DNA from: Oscillibacter sp.
GTDB taxonomy: Bacteria; Bacillota; Clostridia; Oscillospirales; Oscillospiraceae
DNA length: 64,000 nt
Assembly (NCBI RefSeq): GCF_028693505.1
Contig: NZ_JAQUVF010000002.1
Coordinates: forward strand, 48,569-112,568
Direction: 5' to 3'
Of this stretch, positions 8,105-16,248 are shown piece after piece. Positions within the stretch are counted from its first letter, which is position 1, and each line of letters opens with the position of its first letter. The notes beneath the pieces were generated by a model. The model was not told where the DNA came from, ran no database searches, and was given only the letters and a program-made list of their open reading frames with translations. Position numbers and translations under genes: made by a program.

Positions 8105-8515
8105 TTAAAAATTCAGCTTTTCGTCCAGACGGTAAAAGGTAAAGGTGCCGATGCCCAGCAGCGCGTCCTCCTGATTGGTGACGCGCACGTCGCACACGCA
8201 CAGCGTCCTGCCGGACTTCACCTCCCGGGCCTCCGCCGTCAGGGTGTCGCCGGGCTTTGCGCTGCGCAGGAAGTGGTAATTGCTGTCCACCGTCACCACG
8301 GCGAACCCCTCCGACGAGACGGCGGAGCCGCAGGCGGTGTCCGCCATGGAAAAATACACGCCGCCGTGGGGGACGCCCACAGGGTTCAAATCCTCCTGCG
8401 AGACGGTTTTGACGGTTTTGGCATAGCCATGGCTGATCTCCGTTACACGGATGCCCAGATGGCGGCAGAAGAAATTTTTGGCGTTGCGGTATTCCGCAAG
8501 CTTTTCATAGTCCAT
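8105..8515 (-). CDS. PaaI-type hotdog-fold acyl-CoA thioesterase
   Basis: A 136-residue single hotdog-domain protein. PVGVPHGGVYFSMADTACG carries the HGG motif and the Asp/Ala helix of the PaaI/4HBT family, which hydrolyses acyl- or aryl-CoA thioesters as a tetramer in the cytosol. The substrate cannot be read from sequence. I chose the ATG at 8515 with AGGAG ten bases upstream; a GTG at 8533 (six codons longer) with GGGGAG is a real alternative. It lies downstream of sigG on the same strand but 120 bases away, so cotranscription in the forespore is possible and unproven. Confidence 0.82.
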   Translation of the reverse strand: MDYEKLAEYRNAKNFFCRHLGIRVTEISHGYAKTVKTVSQEDLNPVGVPHGGVYFSMADTACGSAVSSEGFAVVTVDSNYHFLRSAKPGDTLTAEAREVKSGRTLCVCDVRVTNQEDALLGIGTFTFYRLDEKLNF

Positions 8516-8637
8516 AGGGGAGACGCTCCTCACTTTTCATTCTCCCCGTGAGTATACGCCATTTTGTGGGGAACGTCAATTTTTCGTGGCGGGTTTTGCG
8601 CAAAAGCGCCTTTGCCAAACGGTGAAAAGCCTTCGTC

Positions 8638-9408
8638 TCAGATGTGCTTCTTAATGGTGTTGATGGCGCCCTTTTCAAGGCGGGACACCTGCGCCTGGGA
8701 GATGCCCACCTCCTCGGAGACCTCCATCTGGGTCTTTCCCTCGTAAAACCGCAGCGAGAGGATGCGCCGCTCCCGGTCGTCCAGCAGCTCCAGCGCGTCC
8801 TTGAGGGCGATGCGCTCGGTCCACGTCTCGTCCGTATTCTTGGTGTCCCGGACCTGGTCCATCACGCAGATGGCGTCTCCGCCGTCGGAGTAGACCGGCT
8901 CATAGAGGGAGACGGGGTCCACGATGGCGTCCATGGCGAACACCACCTCCTCCCGGGGAATGCCCAGCTCCTTTGCGATCTGCTCCACGGTCGGCTCCCG
9001 CTGGGTCTCGGCAATGAGACGGTCCCGGGCTTGCAGAATGCGGTAGGCGGTGTCCCGCATGCTGCGGGAGACCCGGATGGCGCTGTTGTCCCGGAGGTAG
9101 CGCCGGATCTCGCCGATGATCATGGGTACGCCGTAGGTGGAAAAGCGGACCGGCTGGTTGATATCAAAATTGTCGATGGCTTTGATGAGACCCACGCAGC
9201 CGACCTGAAAGAGGTCGTCGGCGTTTTCGCCCCGGCTGGAAAAACGCTGGATGACGGAGAGCACGAGACGCAAATTGCCCTCGATCAGCTCTCGGCGCGC
9301 CACCTGATCGCCCTCCTTGGTCCGGCGCAGAAGCGCCATGGTCTCCTCGTTTTTCAGGACCTTCAGTTTGGCTGTGTTGACCCCCGCGATTTCGACTTTG
9401 CCCTGCAT
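8638..9408 (-). CDS. sigG: Forespore RNA polymerase sigma factor SigG
   Basis: A 256-residue late forespore sigma factor. Near the N-terminus is EIAGVNTAKLKVLKNEET, typical of SigG. Region 2 (DDLFQVGCVGLIKAIDNFD, then RFSTYGVPMIIGEIRRYLRD) binds core and the -10 element, region 3 follows, and region 4 near the C-terminus is the HTH contacting the -35 (EVSEEVGISQAQVSRLE). It directs forespore genes after engulfment. Start ATG at 9408 follows a GGGGGCGG ribosome site. Unlike Bacillus, where sigG follows spoIIGA-sigE, it stands alone here, divergent from ylmC. A sigmaF/sigmaG-type promoter lies directly upstream, which would explain sigmaF-dependent onset and self-activation. Confidence 0.95.
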   Translation of the reverse strand: MQGKVEIAGVNTAKLKVLKNEETMALLRRTKEGDQVARRELIEGNLRLVLSVIQRFSSRGENADDLFQVGCVGLIKAIDNFDINQPVRFSTYGVPMIIGEIRRYLRDNSAIRVSRSMRDTAYRILQARDRLIAETQREPTVEQIAKELGIPREEVVFAMDAIVDPVSLYEPVYSDGGDAICVMDQVRDTKNTDETWTERIALKDALELLDDRERRILSLRFYEGKTQMEVSEEVGISQAQVSRLEKGAINTIKKHI

Positions 9409-9444
9409 AAAAACCGCCCCCTGACCGTTTGAAACTTCCAAATC

Positions 9445-9473
9445 AGTATTGCCGCAGACGAATTTTCCTATAC
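9445..9473 (-). promoter_or_regulatory. sigmaF/sigmaG-type promoter of sigG
   Basis: On the minus strand GTATA (9473-9469), a 15-base spacer and GGCAATACT (9453-9445). This fits the forespore consensus GYATA-N15-GGNNANAMT at every defined position. Start of transcription would be near 9438, about 30 bases before the sigG ATG. Confidence 0.75.
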
Positions 9474-9498
9474 TGGAAGCTTTTGTCGCATTCTGGGC

Positions 9499-9528
9499 GC
9501 ATAGGACAGTCTCACGGGCGCATAGAGT
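9499..9528 (+). promoter_or_regulatory. Possible sigmaE-type promoter of ylmC
   Basis: GCATAGG at 9499-9505, 15 bases, then CATAGAGT at 9521-9528, similar to sigmaE KMATATT/CATACAHT. The start of transcription would lie near 9535, just before the AGGAGGGG ribosome site of ylmC. The leader would be very short. Confidence 0.4.
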
Positions 9529-9547
9529 GGCCGCAGGAGGGGTGTTT

Positions 9548-9832
9548 ATGCAGTGCAGGATCCGGGACCTTCGTTGTAAAGAGGTCATCAACATCTGTGA
9601 CGGCTGCCGCCTGGGCTTTGTGGGGGACGTGGATGTGCGGGTGCCGGAAGGGCAGGTGGCCGCCATCGTGGTCTACGGGCCCTACCGCTTTTTCGGCCTA
9701 TTCGGCAGAGGAGAGGAATTTTACATTCCGTGGGAGTGCATCCAGCGCATCGGGGACGATATCATCCTCATCGACAAGCCGTTTCAGCGGCGGGAGCCGG
9801 CTGTGGACCGGAAACGGCGAAGAAAATTCTGA
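9548..9832 (+). CDS. ylmC: YlmC/YmxH-family sporulation protein (PRC-barrel)
   Basis: A 94-residue protein of the YlmC/YmxH family, small PRC-barrel-like proteins conserved in endospore formers and of unknown molecular role. LRCKEVINICDGCRLGFVGD and IPWECIQRIGDDIILID are family hallmarks. The ATG at 9548 follows AGGAGGGG by a standard distance. It faces away from sigG across a 140-base divergent region that contains candidate sporulation promoters for both genes, which supports a sporulation role. Confidence 0.87.
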   Translation: MQCRIRDLRCKEVINICDGCRLGFVGDVDVRVPEGQVAAIVVYGPYRFFGLFGRGEEFYIPWECIQRIGDDIILIDKPFQRREPAVDRKRRRKF

Positions 9833-9901
9833 ACAAAGCGGTAAATTCCTAAAATATTGCGGGAATCTATGAAAATTTTACGCATTTTTTGGAAAAAATA
9901 C

Positions 9902-9931
9902 TTGCAATGGCAAGGGAAGTTGTGTTATTAT
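9902..9931 (+). promoter_or_regulatory. sigmaA-type promoter of rpsB-tsf
   Basis: -35 TTGCAA at 9902-9907, an 18-base spacer and -10 TATTAT at 9926-9931, giving a leader of roughly 105 bases before the rpsB ATG. The leader may carry S2 autoregulation as in other bacteria, but I cannot identify a specific structure. Confidence 0.7.
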
Positions 9932-10045
9932 ATTTCAGCAATCCGCACGGCGTGTGGACTTTTTGTCTGTGCCTCGATAGAGGTTGGCAAAAGGGGCGAA
10001 ACCGCCGGAGGTAAAACTAAATTTGATTTGGAGGAACTCAACACT

Positions 10046-10783
10046 ATGGCAAATTCTAACGTTGTATCCATGAAAGCCCTGCTGGAAGCAGGCGTCCACT
10101 TCGGTCATCAGACCCGCCGCTGGAACCCCAAGATGGCTCCCTATATCTACACCGAGCGCAACGGCATCTATATCGTGGACCTGCAAAAGACCGTCCGGAA
10201 GCTGGAAGAGGCTTATAACTTCGTCCGTCAGCTCTCCGAGAGTGGCCAGTCCCTGCTGTTCGTCGGCACCAAGAAGCAGGCGCAGGACGCCATCCGCGAA
10301 GAGGCTGCCCGCTGCGGTCAGTACTATGTGAACGCCCGCTGGCTGGGCGGCATGATGACCAACTTCAAGACCATGCGCACCCGCGTGGACCGGCTCAATC
10401 AGCTCAAGACCATGCAGACCGACGGCACCTTCGATATGCTCCCCAAGAAGGAAGTCATGAAGCACCTGGGCGAGATCGAGAAGCTGGAGAAGTATCTGGG
10501 CGGCGTGAAGGATATGAAGAAGCTCCCCGGCGCACTGTTCATCGTCGATACCCGCAAGGAGCGCAACGCCATCGCCGAGGCCCACAAGCTGGGTATTCCC
10601 GTGGTGGCTATCGCCGATACCAACTGCGATCCCGACGAGATCGATTACGTCATCCCCGGCAATGACGACGCCATCCGCGCCATCAAGCTGATCTCTTCCA
10701 TCATGGCAAACGCGATGCTGGAGGGCAAGCAGGGCGAGCAGATCGAGGATGCCGCCGCCGAAAAGGCCGAGGACGCTCAATAA
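10046..10783 (+). CDS. rpsB: 30S ribosomal protein S2
   Basis: A 245-residue small-subunit protein required for S1 docking and 30S maturation. The N-terminus [20 protein letters not shown] and the central [19 protein letters not shown] segment, followed by [19 protein letters not shown], are unmistakable. I chose the ATG at 10046 ([10 protein letters not shown]) behind TTGGAGGA; an in-frame upstream extension would run through the promoter. It is followed by tsf after 53 bases, the usual rpsB-tsf operon. Confidence 0.97.
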   Translation: MANSNVVSMKALLEAGVHFGHQTRRWNPKMAPYIYTERNGIYIVDLQKTVRKLEEAYNFVRQLSESGQSLLFVGTKKQAQDAIREEAARCGQYYVNARWLGGMMTNFKTMRTRVDRLNQLKTMQTDGTFDMLPKKEVMKHLGEIEKLEKYLGGVKDMKKLPGALFIVDTRKERNAIAEAHKLGIPVVAIADTNCDPDEIDYVIPGNDDAIRAIKLISSIMANAMLEGKQGEQIEDAAAEKAEDAQ

Positions 10784-10836
10784 TTTGATTCTGTGGGAGC
10801 ATACGCTCCGATACAAGATACTGGAGGAAAGAAAAA

Positions 10837-11754
10837 ATGGCTTTTACCGCAGCTGATGTAAAAAACCTGCGCGAAATGACCGGCGTTGGCATGATGGATT
10901 GCAAGAAGGCGCTGACCGCGTCTGAGGGCGATATGGATAAGGCCGTGGAGTGGCTGCGCGAAAAGGGCATGGCCGCTTCCGCGAAGAAGGCCGGCCGCAT
11001 CGCCGCCGAGGGCATGGCCCTCGCCACCGTGGTGGACGGCGTTGGCGTCGTGATCGAGGTCAATGCCGAGACCGACTTCGTCGGCAAGAACGAGAAGTTC
11101 GTGGATTTTGTCAAGGGCGTGGCCGCGACCGTCGCCAAGCAGAATCCCGCTGATCTGGACGCTTTGATGGAGTGCAAGTACGAAGGCAGCGACATGACCG
11201 TCACCCAGCAGCAGCAGGAGATGGTCCTCGTCATCGGCGAGAACATCAAGGTCCGCCGCTTTGCCCGCTTTGCCGATGGCGTCAGCGTGCCCTACGTGCA
11301 CGCCGGCGGCAAGATCGGCGTGCTGGTGGAGCTGGATACCGCCCTTTCCGCCGAGCAGGTGGAAGCGGTGGGCAAGGACGTCGCCATGCAGATCGCCGCT
11401 TTGAATCCCCGCTTCCTGGACAAGTCTCAGGTCACGCAGGACGTGCTGGACGAAGAGAAGAAGATCATGATGGTCCAGATGGAAAACGACCCCAAGATGG
11501 CTTCCAAGCCCGAGCAGGTGCGTGAGAAGATCGTCATGGGCAAGCTGAACAAGTTCTATGCGGAAAACTGCCTGCTCCAGCAGGAGTTCGTGAAGGACAA
11601 TTCCATGTCCGTCGAGCAGTATATCGCCGCCACCGCCAAGAGCCTGGGCGGCGCCATCACCTTCAAGAACGCTGTGCGTTTTGAAAAGGGCGAGGGCATT
11701 GAGAAGAAGCAGGAGAACTTCGCGGAGGAAATTGCCGCGATGGTGAAGGGCTGA
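10837..11754 (+). CDS. tsf: Elongation factor Ts
   Basis: A 305-residue guanine-nucleotide exchange factor that recycles EF-Tu. The N-terminal UBA-like domain reads DVKNLREMTGVGMMDCKKAL; the EF-Tu contact motif is NAETDFVGKNEKFVDFV (about residues 69-85). It is somewhat longer than minimal EF-Ts and ends EEIAAMVKG. The ribosome site is GGAGGAAAG. A strong intrinsic terminator follows 24 bases after the stop, closing the rpsB-tsf operon. Confidence 0.97.
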   Translation: MAFTAADVKNLREMTGVGMMDCKKALTASEGDMDKAVEWLREKGMAASAKKAGRIAAEGMALATVVDGVGVVIEVNAETDFVGKNEKFVDFVKGVAATVAKQNPADLDALMECKYEGSDMTVTQQQQEMVLVIGENIKVRRFARFADGVSVPYVHAGGKIGVLVELDTALSAEQVEAVGKDVAMQIAALNPRFLDKSQVTQDVLDEEKKIMMVQMENDPKMASKPEQVREKIVMGKLNKFYAENCLLQQEFVKDNSMSVEQYIAATAKSLGGAITFKNAVRFEKGEGIEKKQENFAEEIAAMVKG

Positions 11755-11777
11755 TTTTCAAAAATTGCAAAGAGGAA

Positions 11778-11806
11778 GGGCAGACGCGCAAGCGTCTGCC
11801 CTTTTT
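11778..11806 (+). terminator. Rho-independent terminator after tsf
   Basis: Ten-base-pair perfect stem GGGCAGACGC / GCGTCTGCCC (11778-11787 with 11792-11801), GCAA loop, then five T. Confidence 0.9.
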
Positions 11807-11818
11807 CATGCTTCTTCC

Positions 11819-11847
11819 TTGTATTTTGTGTTGGAAACTGGTATAAT
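11819..11847 (+). promoter_or_regulatory. Probable promoter of the M50-scpA-scpB operon
   Basis: -10 TATAAT at 11842-11847; a weak -35 TTGTAT at 11819-11824 with a 17-base spacer. Confidence 0.5.
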
Positions 11848-11882
11848 CATCCTATCTTTTTGAACGTTTCCGAGGGGAGTGC

Positions 11883-12545
11883 ATGATGCTGCATCAACTG
11901 CAAACTCTATACAACGCAATGGACTTTGCCTCCATGGGCGCGGCTGCGCTGCGGGTGGCCGCCATTTTCCTGTGCCTGACGGTCCACGAGACCTGCCATG
12001 GCCTTGCGGCCTACGCGCTGGGCGACCCCACCGCCAAGTCCATGCATCGCCTGAGCCTGAACCCCCTGCGCCACATTGACTGGTTTGGCCTTGCGATGAT
12101 GTTTGTGGCGGGCTTCGGCTGGGCAAAGCCTGTGCCGGTGGACCCCCGCTATTTCCGAAAACCTAAGCAGGGAATGGCGCTCACCGCACTGGCAGGCCCC
12201 GTTTCCAACCTGTTGCTTGCGCTGTTGGCCATTGCAATCAGTAAGGTGATTTACCTTTACGCCCCTTACAATGTCTTTTGGAACGGACTTTTTGAGTTCT
12301 GCCTTTACACGGTAGCCCCGCTTTCTGTGGGTCTGGGCCTTTTTAACCTCGTCCCCATTCCGCCGCTGGACGGGTCTAAGGTGCTGGCGGTGCTTTTGCC
12401 GGACGGGGCCTACGTCACGCTGATGCGCTATGAGCGCTACGGGATGCTGGTGCTGCTGGCGCTTTCCTGGTTTGGCTTTATGGGCGGCTTTATCAGCAAT
12501 GCGATTTTCGCCGTGTTCAGCGCTTTGCTCAACTTGTTTTATTGA
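11883..12545 (+). CDS. Site-2-protease-like M50 metallopeptidase
   Basis: A 220-residue polytopic membrane protein. VHETCHGLAAYALGDPTA carries the HExxH zinc motif (near residues 36-40), and NLVPIPPLDGSKVLAVLLP supplies the LDG motif with the third zinc ligand. The family cuts transmembrane substrates or has unassigned roles in Firmicutes (YwhC/YydH-type stand-alone M50). About five hydrophobic helices are visible. It precedes scpA-scpB in many Clostridia, as here, where its stop is followed 11 bases later by the scpA start. ATG 11883 or 11886, behind GAGGGGAG. The substrate is unknown. Confidence 0.88.
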   Translation: MMLHQLQTLYNAMDFASMGAAALRVAAIFLCLTVHETCHGLAAYALGDPTAKSMHRLSLNPLRHIDWFGLAMMFVAGFGWAKPVPVDPRYFRKPKQGMALTALAGPVSNLLLALLAIAISKVIYLYAPYNVFWNGLFEFCLYTVAPLSVGLGLFNLVPIPPLDGSKVLAVLLPDGAYVTLMRYERYGMLVLLALSWFGFMGGFISNAIFAVFSALLNLFY

Positions 12546-12556
12546 GGTGGACGCTT

Positions 12557-13339
12557 TTGAAAAACCCCGTATTCAAACTGGAAAAGGTGGTCCGCTCCCG
12601 TTCGGAGGAGATGCAGGACTTTGAAGGCCCGCTGGACCTGATTTTGTTTTTGCTGGGGAAGAATAAGATGGAGATTCAGGATATCTCCATCTCGCTCATT
12701 TGCGACCAGTATCTCCAGTGGCTGGAACGGCGGCAGAAAATGGATTTGGACGTCGCCAGCGAGTTTGTGACCATGGCCTCCCAGCTGGTCTATATCAAGA
12801 CCCGGATGCTCCTTTCCATCGAGGACGAGGAGGCCAAAAGCGAGATGGACGCCCTCATCCAGTCACTGGAGGAGCGGCGCAGAAACGAAAGCTATGTGCG
12901 GGTGAAGGCCATGGCGGTGCGCCTTGCCCCCATGGGGGAGTTTGGGCGCAACATCGTCACCCGGAACCCAGAGCCCATGGAGCGGGGGAAAATTTACGAG
13001 TACAGCCAGACCCCGGCAGACCTGCTGCTGGCCATGGCGGAGGTGCAAAACCGATCGGAACGGGTGCTGCCGCCGCCGGCCGCCGCGTTTGAAAAAATTG
13101 TGCGGCATGAGCCGTATCCCGTGGAAAACAAGGCCCGGGAAATTTTGCAGCGCCTGCGAGAGCACGGCATCACCCGCTTTTTACTGCTCTTTCGCGGAAA
13201 TCGCAGCCGCAGCGAGGTGGTGGCCACCTTCCTCGCCGTGCTGGAGCTTTGCCGTGCCAACGTGCTGCATCTGGCGGGGTCCGAGACGGACTGCACCGTC
13301 CGGCAAGACGGCGAGGCGCCGGAAAATCTGAGACTTTAA
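12557..13339 (+). CDS. scpA: Segregation and condensation protein A (kleisin)
   Basis: A 260-residue kleisin subunit that bridges the SMC dimer with ScpB to compact and segregate chromosomes. DFEGPLDLILFLLGKNKMEI near the N-terminus is the family signature, and the C-terminal winged helix (ITRFLLLFRGNRSRSEVVATFLAVLEL) contacts the SMC head. The start is TTG at 12557 with GAGGTGG just upstream. A TTG at 12542 gives five extra codons but has no spacing for a ribosome site. It is followed by scpB after 14 bases. Confidence 0.93.
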   Translation: MKNPVFKLEKVVRSRSEEMQDFEGPLDLILFLLGKNKMEIQDISISLICDQYLQWLERRQKMDLDVASEFVTMASQLVYIKTRMLLSIEDEEAKSEMDALIQSLEERRRNESYVRVKAMAVRLAPMGEFGRNIVTRNPEPMERGKIYEYSQTPADLLLAMAEVQNRSERVLPPPAAAFEKIVRHEPYPVENKAREILQRLREHGITRFLLLFRGNRSRSEVVATFLAVLELCRANVLHLAGSETDCTVRQDGEAPENLRL

Positions 13340-13353
13340 GGAGGATGGAATCC

Positions 13354-13995
13354 ATGGAGATGAAGGAGATCGAAGCCGCCGTGGAGGGCATCCTCTTCGC
13401 GTCGGGCGAGCCGGTCCAGACGGAGCGCATCTGCATTGCGCTGGACATGGACCGCCCCACCGTGGAGCAGGTGCTCCAGCGATTGATGGACTATTACGCC
13501 TATGAGCGGCGGGGCATCCGCCTTTTGCACATAGAGGACAGCTGGCAGCTTTGCTCCGCGCCGGACTATGGGGACGTCATCCGCAAAGCCTTTGAGATCC
13601 GAAAAAGCGCCAAGCTCAGTCAGCCCGCGCTGGAGGTCCTTACCATCATCGCCTATTACCAGCCCACCACCCGGGCCTATGTGGACCAGATCCGGGGCGT
13701 GGACAGCGCCTACACCATGGGCCTTTTGCAAGAGCGAAAGCTCATCGAGGAGTGCGGGCGGCTGCAGGTCCCGGGGCGGCCCCACCTGTACCGCACCACG
13801 AAGCAGTTTCTGCGCGCCTTCCACCTTACCAGTCTGGAGGATCTGCCGGAAATGCCGGACCTTGGCGGCGACGGGCAGATGCGTTTGAACGAGGAGGGCC
13901 GGGTGGTGGACCCCACGGACGGCAGCGAGGTTTCCGGCGCGGATGCGCCGGAGGATGCCGTCCTTCCCGGGGAGGAACCGTGCGCGGTGGAATAA
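13354..13995 (+). CDS. scpB: Segregation and condensation protein B
   Basis: A 213-residue partner of ScpA in the SMC complex, with two winged-helix domains. EIEAAVEGILFASGEPV opens the first, and LSQPALEVLTIIAYYQPTTRAYVDQIRGVDS is the strongest signature. An acidic tail of about 40 residues follows the folded part. Of the clustered ATG codons I chose 13354, nine bases after AAGGAGG (13338-13344); 13345 would touch the ribosome site. Confidence 0.93.
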   Translation: MEMKEIEAAVEGILFASGEPVQTERICIALDMDRPTVEQVLQRLMDYYAYERRGIRLLHIEDSWQLCSAPDYGDVIRKAFEIRKSAKLSQPALEVLTIIAYYQPTTRAYVDQIRGVDSAYTMGLLQERKLIEECGRLQVPGRPHLYRTTKQFLRAFHLTSLEDLPEMPDLGGDGQMRLNEEGRVVDPTDGSEVSGADAPEDAVLPGEEPCAVE

Positions 13996-14014
13996 GAGAG
14001 GGGGGCGTCGAGGG

Positions 14015-14689
14015 TTGCTCTGGTGGATTTTAGCCGCAGTAGCGGCGCTGCTGATCGTCCTTTGCCGCACGCGGCTTGGGATACAGGCTGTCTTTTCGCC
14101 GGGAACGGCGCTGGTGGACCTGACCGTGAGTCTGTTCCACATCCGCGTTTTCCCGGTTGGAGAAAAAGAAGCAAAAAAGGACGCAAAGAAAACGAAAGAG
14201 GCGGCCCATGAAATGGCTGCAGCTGCCGAAAAAGAAGTGAAGCGGGTGCTGCCCAAGCTCACGCTTTCCGATCTCCGGGAAGCGTGGCGTCTCCTGTGGC
14301 CGCCGCTTCGCCGGGCGCTGAGCCGTACCCGGCGAGGCATCCGCGTAAAGCCGCTGGAACTTTCCGTGTGCGTTGGCGGTGGGGAGGACCCGGCTGCCGC
14401 AGCGGAGTGGTACGGCGCGCTCCACGCCATCGTTTGGACGGGGATGCCGACGCTGGAACAGCTGCTGGTGATTCCGGACCCACATATCCATATCGGGGTG
14501 GATTTCGATTCCCCCAAAACCGTGGTGGAGGGCACGGCGGCAGTCTCCATTCGGATTGGAACGCTGCTTGCCATCGGCTTTACCATGGGCATACCGGCGC
14601 TGCGGCTGCTGCTGCGCCTTCAAAAACGACAAAAAGAAACGCCGACTGCCGCCAAGGGCGGCGAACAGGGCACGCCTGCGGCGGCATGA
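14015..14689 (+). CDS. DUF2953 membrane protein (YtfI-like)
   Basis: A 224-residue protein with an N-terminal membrane helix (LLWWILAAVAALLIVL) and a C-terminal hydrophobic helix near 190-210, fitting the DUF2953 family. B. subtilis YtfI is a member and also sits directly before ytfJ, as this gene does, so the pair is conserved. A function in the sporulating cell is likely but not defined. The start is uncertain: TTG 14015, behind GAGAGGGGGG, is preferred; an in-frame ATG at 13955 would overlap scpB. The region has a long Lys/Glu/Ala-rich linker (about 50-85). Confidence 0.72.
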   Translation: MLWWILAAVAALLIVLCRTRLGIQAVFSPGTALVDLTVSLFHIRVFPVGEKEAKKDAKKTKEAAHEMAAAAEKEVKRVLPKLTLSDLREAWRLLWPPLRRALSRTRRGIRVKPLELSVCVGGGEDPAAAAEWYGALHAIVWTGMPTLEQLLVIPDPHIHIGVDFDSPKTVVEGTAAVSIRIGTLLAIGFTMGIPALRLLLRLQKRQKETPTAAKGGEQGTPAAA

Positions 14690-14706
14690 GAAAGGATGAG
14701 CGATAC

Positions 14707-15105
14707 ATGGAAACTCCCACGGAGAAAAAGAATTCCCTGAACGACATGATGCGTACCGCGATGGAGAAGGTGCGGGAGATGGTGGATACCAACACCATCG
14801 TCGGCCAGCCCATCACCACGCCCGACGGCGTGACGCTGATCCCCATTTCCAAGGTCAGCTTCGGCTTTGGCGGCGGTGGCGGCGATTACGGCAAAACGCC
14901 CAAGGAAAATTTTGGCGGCGGCACTGCCGCAGGCGTGAAAATCGACCCGGTGGCGTTCCTCATCATCAAGGACGGCACGACCCGCGTACTGCCGGTGGCG
15001 GTTCCGCCGGTGTCCACCATGGACCGTGTGGTGGAAATGGTTCCCGATATCATGGATAAAGTGGAAAAATATTTCGACAAAAAGGAAGCAAAAGAATTCG
15101 AGTGA
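14707..15105 (+). CDS. ytfJ: GerW-family sporulation protein (YtfJ)
   Basis: A 132-residue YtfJ/GerW protein, a forespore-expressed factor needed for proper spore germination in Bacillus. VGQPITTPDGVTLIPISKVS and FGFGGGGGDYG are the hallmarks, with VDPVAFLIIKDG-type sequence after a glycine-rich loop. Start ATG at 14707 follows AAAGGATGAG. Together with the upstream DUF2953 gene and the downstream D,D-carboxypeptidase it forms a small sporulation cluster behind scpAB. Confidence 0.92.
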   Translation: METPTEKKNSLNDMMRTAMEKVREMVDTNTIVGQPITTPDGVTLIPISKVSFGFGGGGGDYGKTPKENFGGGTAAGVKIDPVAFLIIKDGTTRVLPVAVPPVSTMDRVVEMVPDIMDKVEKYFDKKEAKEFE

Positions 15106-15147
15106 CAGGGGTATACTACCATCACTGTAAACAAACGAGGTGATGGT

Positions 15148-16236
15148 GTGTTCAGACGAATCCGCCGCTTTTTGCTGGTGGCTCTTCTGCTGTTTAGTAT
15201 TTTAACTTGTCAGGTTGAGGCGGTGAGTACCTCTGCGACCTCCGCCATTTTGATGGATGTGGACAGCGGAAGGGTGCTGTACGAGCAAAACGCGGACGCC
15301 AAAATGCTGATCGCCAGCACCACCAAAATCTTAACGGCGCTGGTGGCAATCCGGGAGGGGAACCTCTCGGACGTGGTGACCATCAAGCGGGAGGTCATGC
15401 TGACAGAGGGCTCCTCCATGTACTTGCAGGAGGGGGAGCAGGTGACGCTGGAGACGCTGCTCTACGGGCTGCTGCTGTGCTCCGGCAACGACGCGGCGGT
15501 GGCCATCGCGGACCATGTGGGCGGCAGTCAGGAAGGCTTTGTGAAGATGATGAACGAAACCGCCCGGGATTTGGGCATGGCCAGCTCCTCCTTCGCCAAT
15601 CCCAACGGGCTGGACGATGAAAACCACTACTCCACCGCCCGGGACATGGCCCGGCTTGCGCAGGCGGCGGTGGAGAACGAAACGCTGATGCGCATTGCGT
15701 CCACCCGGAGCGTAAGCATCGGCGGGCGCACCATGACCAACCACAATAAGCTCCTTTCCTCCGTGAACGGCTGCCTGGGTCTGAAAACCGGGTACACGCG
15801 CTCCGCCGGGCGGACGCTGGTGAGCTGCGCGGAGCGGAACGGGCAGCGTCTGGTGGCGGTGACGCTGCAAGACGGCAACGACTGGGCCGACCACCAGAGC
15901 CTCTTTGACTACGGGTTTTCCGCGTATCCTGCCAAGCAGGGGGCGGTTTTGGGGCAGGTGGTGCAGCGGGTTGCGGTAGAGGGCGGCATGAGCGCCACGG
16001 CGCCGCTGGTGGCGGCGGACAGCTTTGCATGGCCCCTCGGGCAGGGAGAAACGCTCAGCACCCGGGTGGAGCTGGATCAATCGCTCACCGCACCGGTAAG
16101 CGCCGGCACCAAGGTGGGCAGGGCGGTATTTGAGGTGAACGGGAAAGAAGTGGGGCGCGTGGAGCTGCTGTGCGGCGAAACGGTGCTGCCGGTGGTGGAC
16201 ACTGCCCTGGAAACGCTGAAACGGGGCCTCTTTTGA
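15148..16236 (+). CDS. Sporulation-type D-alanyl-D-alanine carboxypeptidase (DacF/DacB family)
   Basis: A 362-residue low-molecular-weight penicillin-binding protein (S11 peptidase) that removes the terminal D-Ala of peptidoglycan stem peptides and so controls cross-linking. Signal peptide 1-25; active-site S57-x-x-K60 (ASTTK), SGN in LLCSGND, and KTG in GLKTGYT. A C-terminal beta domain (about 275-350) matches PBP5-associated domains. The start is GTG at 15148 with GAGGTGAT upstream. Its place between gerW and rluB resembles the scpAB-dacB-spmAB-rluB order of Bacillus, but spmA and spmB are absent, so dacB or dacF cannot be decided. Confidence 0.9.
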   Translation: MFRRIRRFLLVALLLFSILTCQVEAVSTSATSAILMDVDSGRVLYEQNADAKMLIASTTKILTALVAIREGNLSDVVTIKREVMLTEGSSMYLQEGEQVTLETLLYGLLLCSGNDAAVAIADHVGGSQEGFVKMMNETARDLGMASSSFANPNGLDDENHYSTARDMARLAQAAVENETLMRIASTRSVSIGGRTMTNHNKLLSSVNGCLGLKTGYTRSAGRTLVSCAERNGQRLVAVTLQDGNDWADHQSLFDYGFSAYPAKQGAVLGQVVQRVAVEGGMSATAPLVAADSFAWPLGQGETLSTRVELDQSLTAPVSAGTKVGRAVFEVNGKEVGRVELLCGETVLPVVDTALETLKRGLF

Positions 16237-16248
16237 TTAAAGGGTGAA

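Noticed and set aside
16237..16248. Expected spmA-spmB genes between dac and rluB as in Bacillus
   Set aside because: Only 12 bases separate the dac stop from the rluB start, so they are not here.
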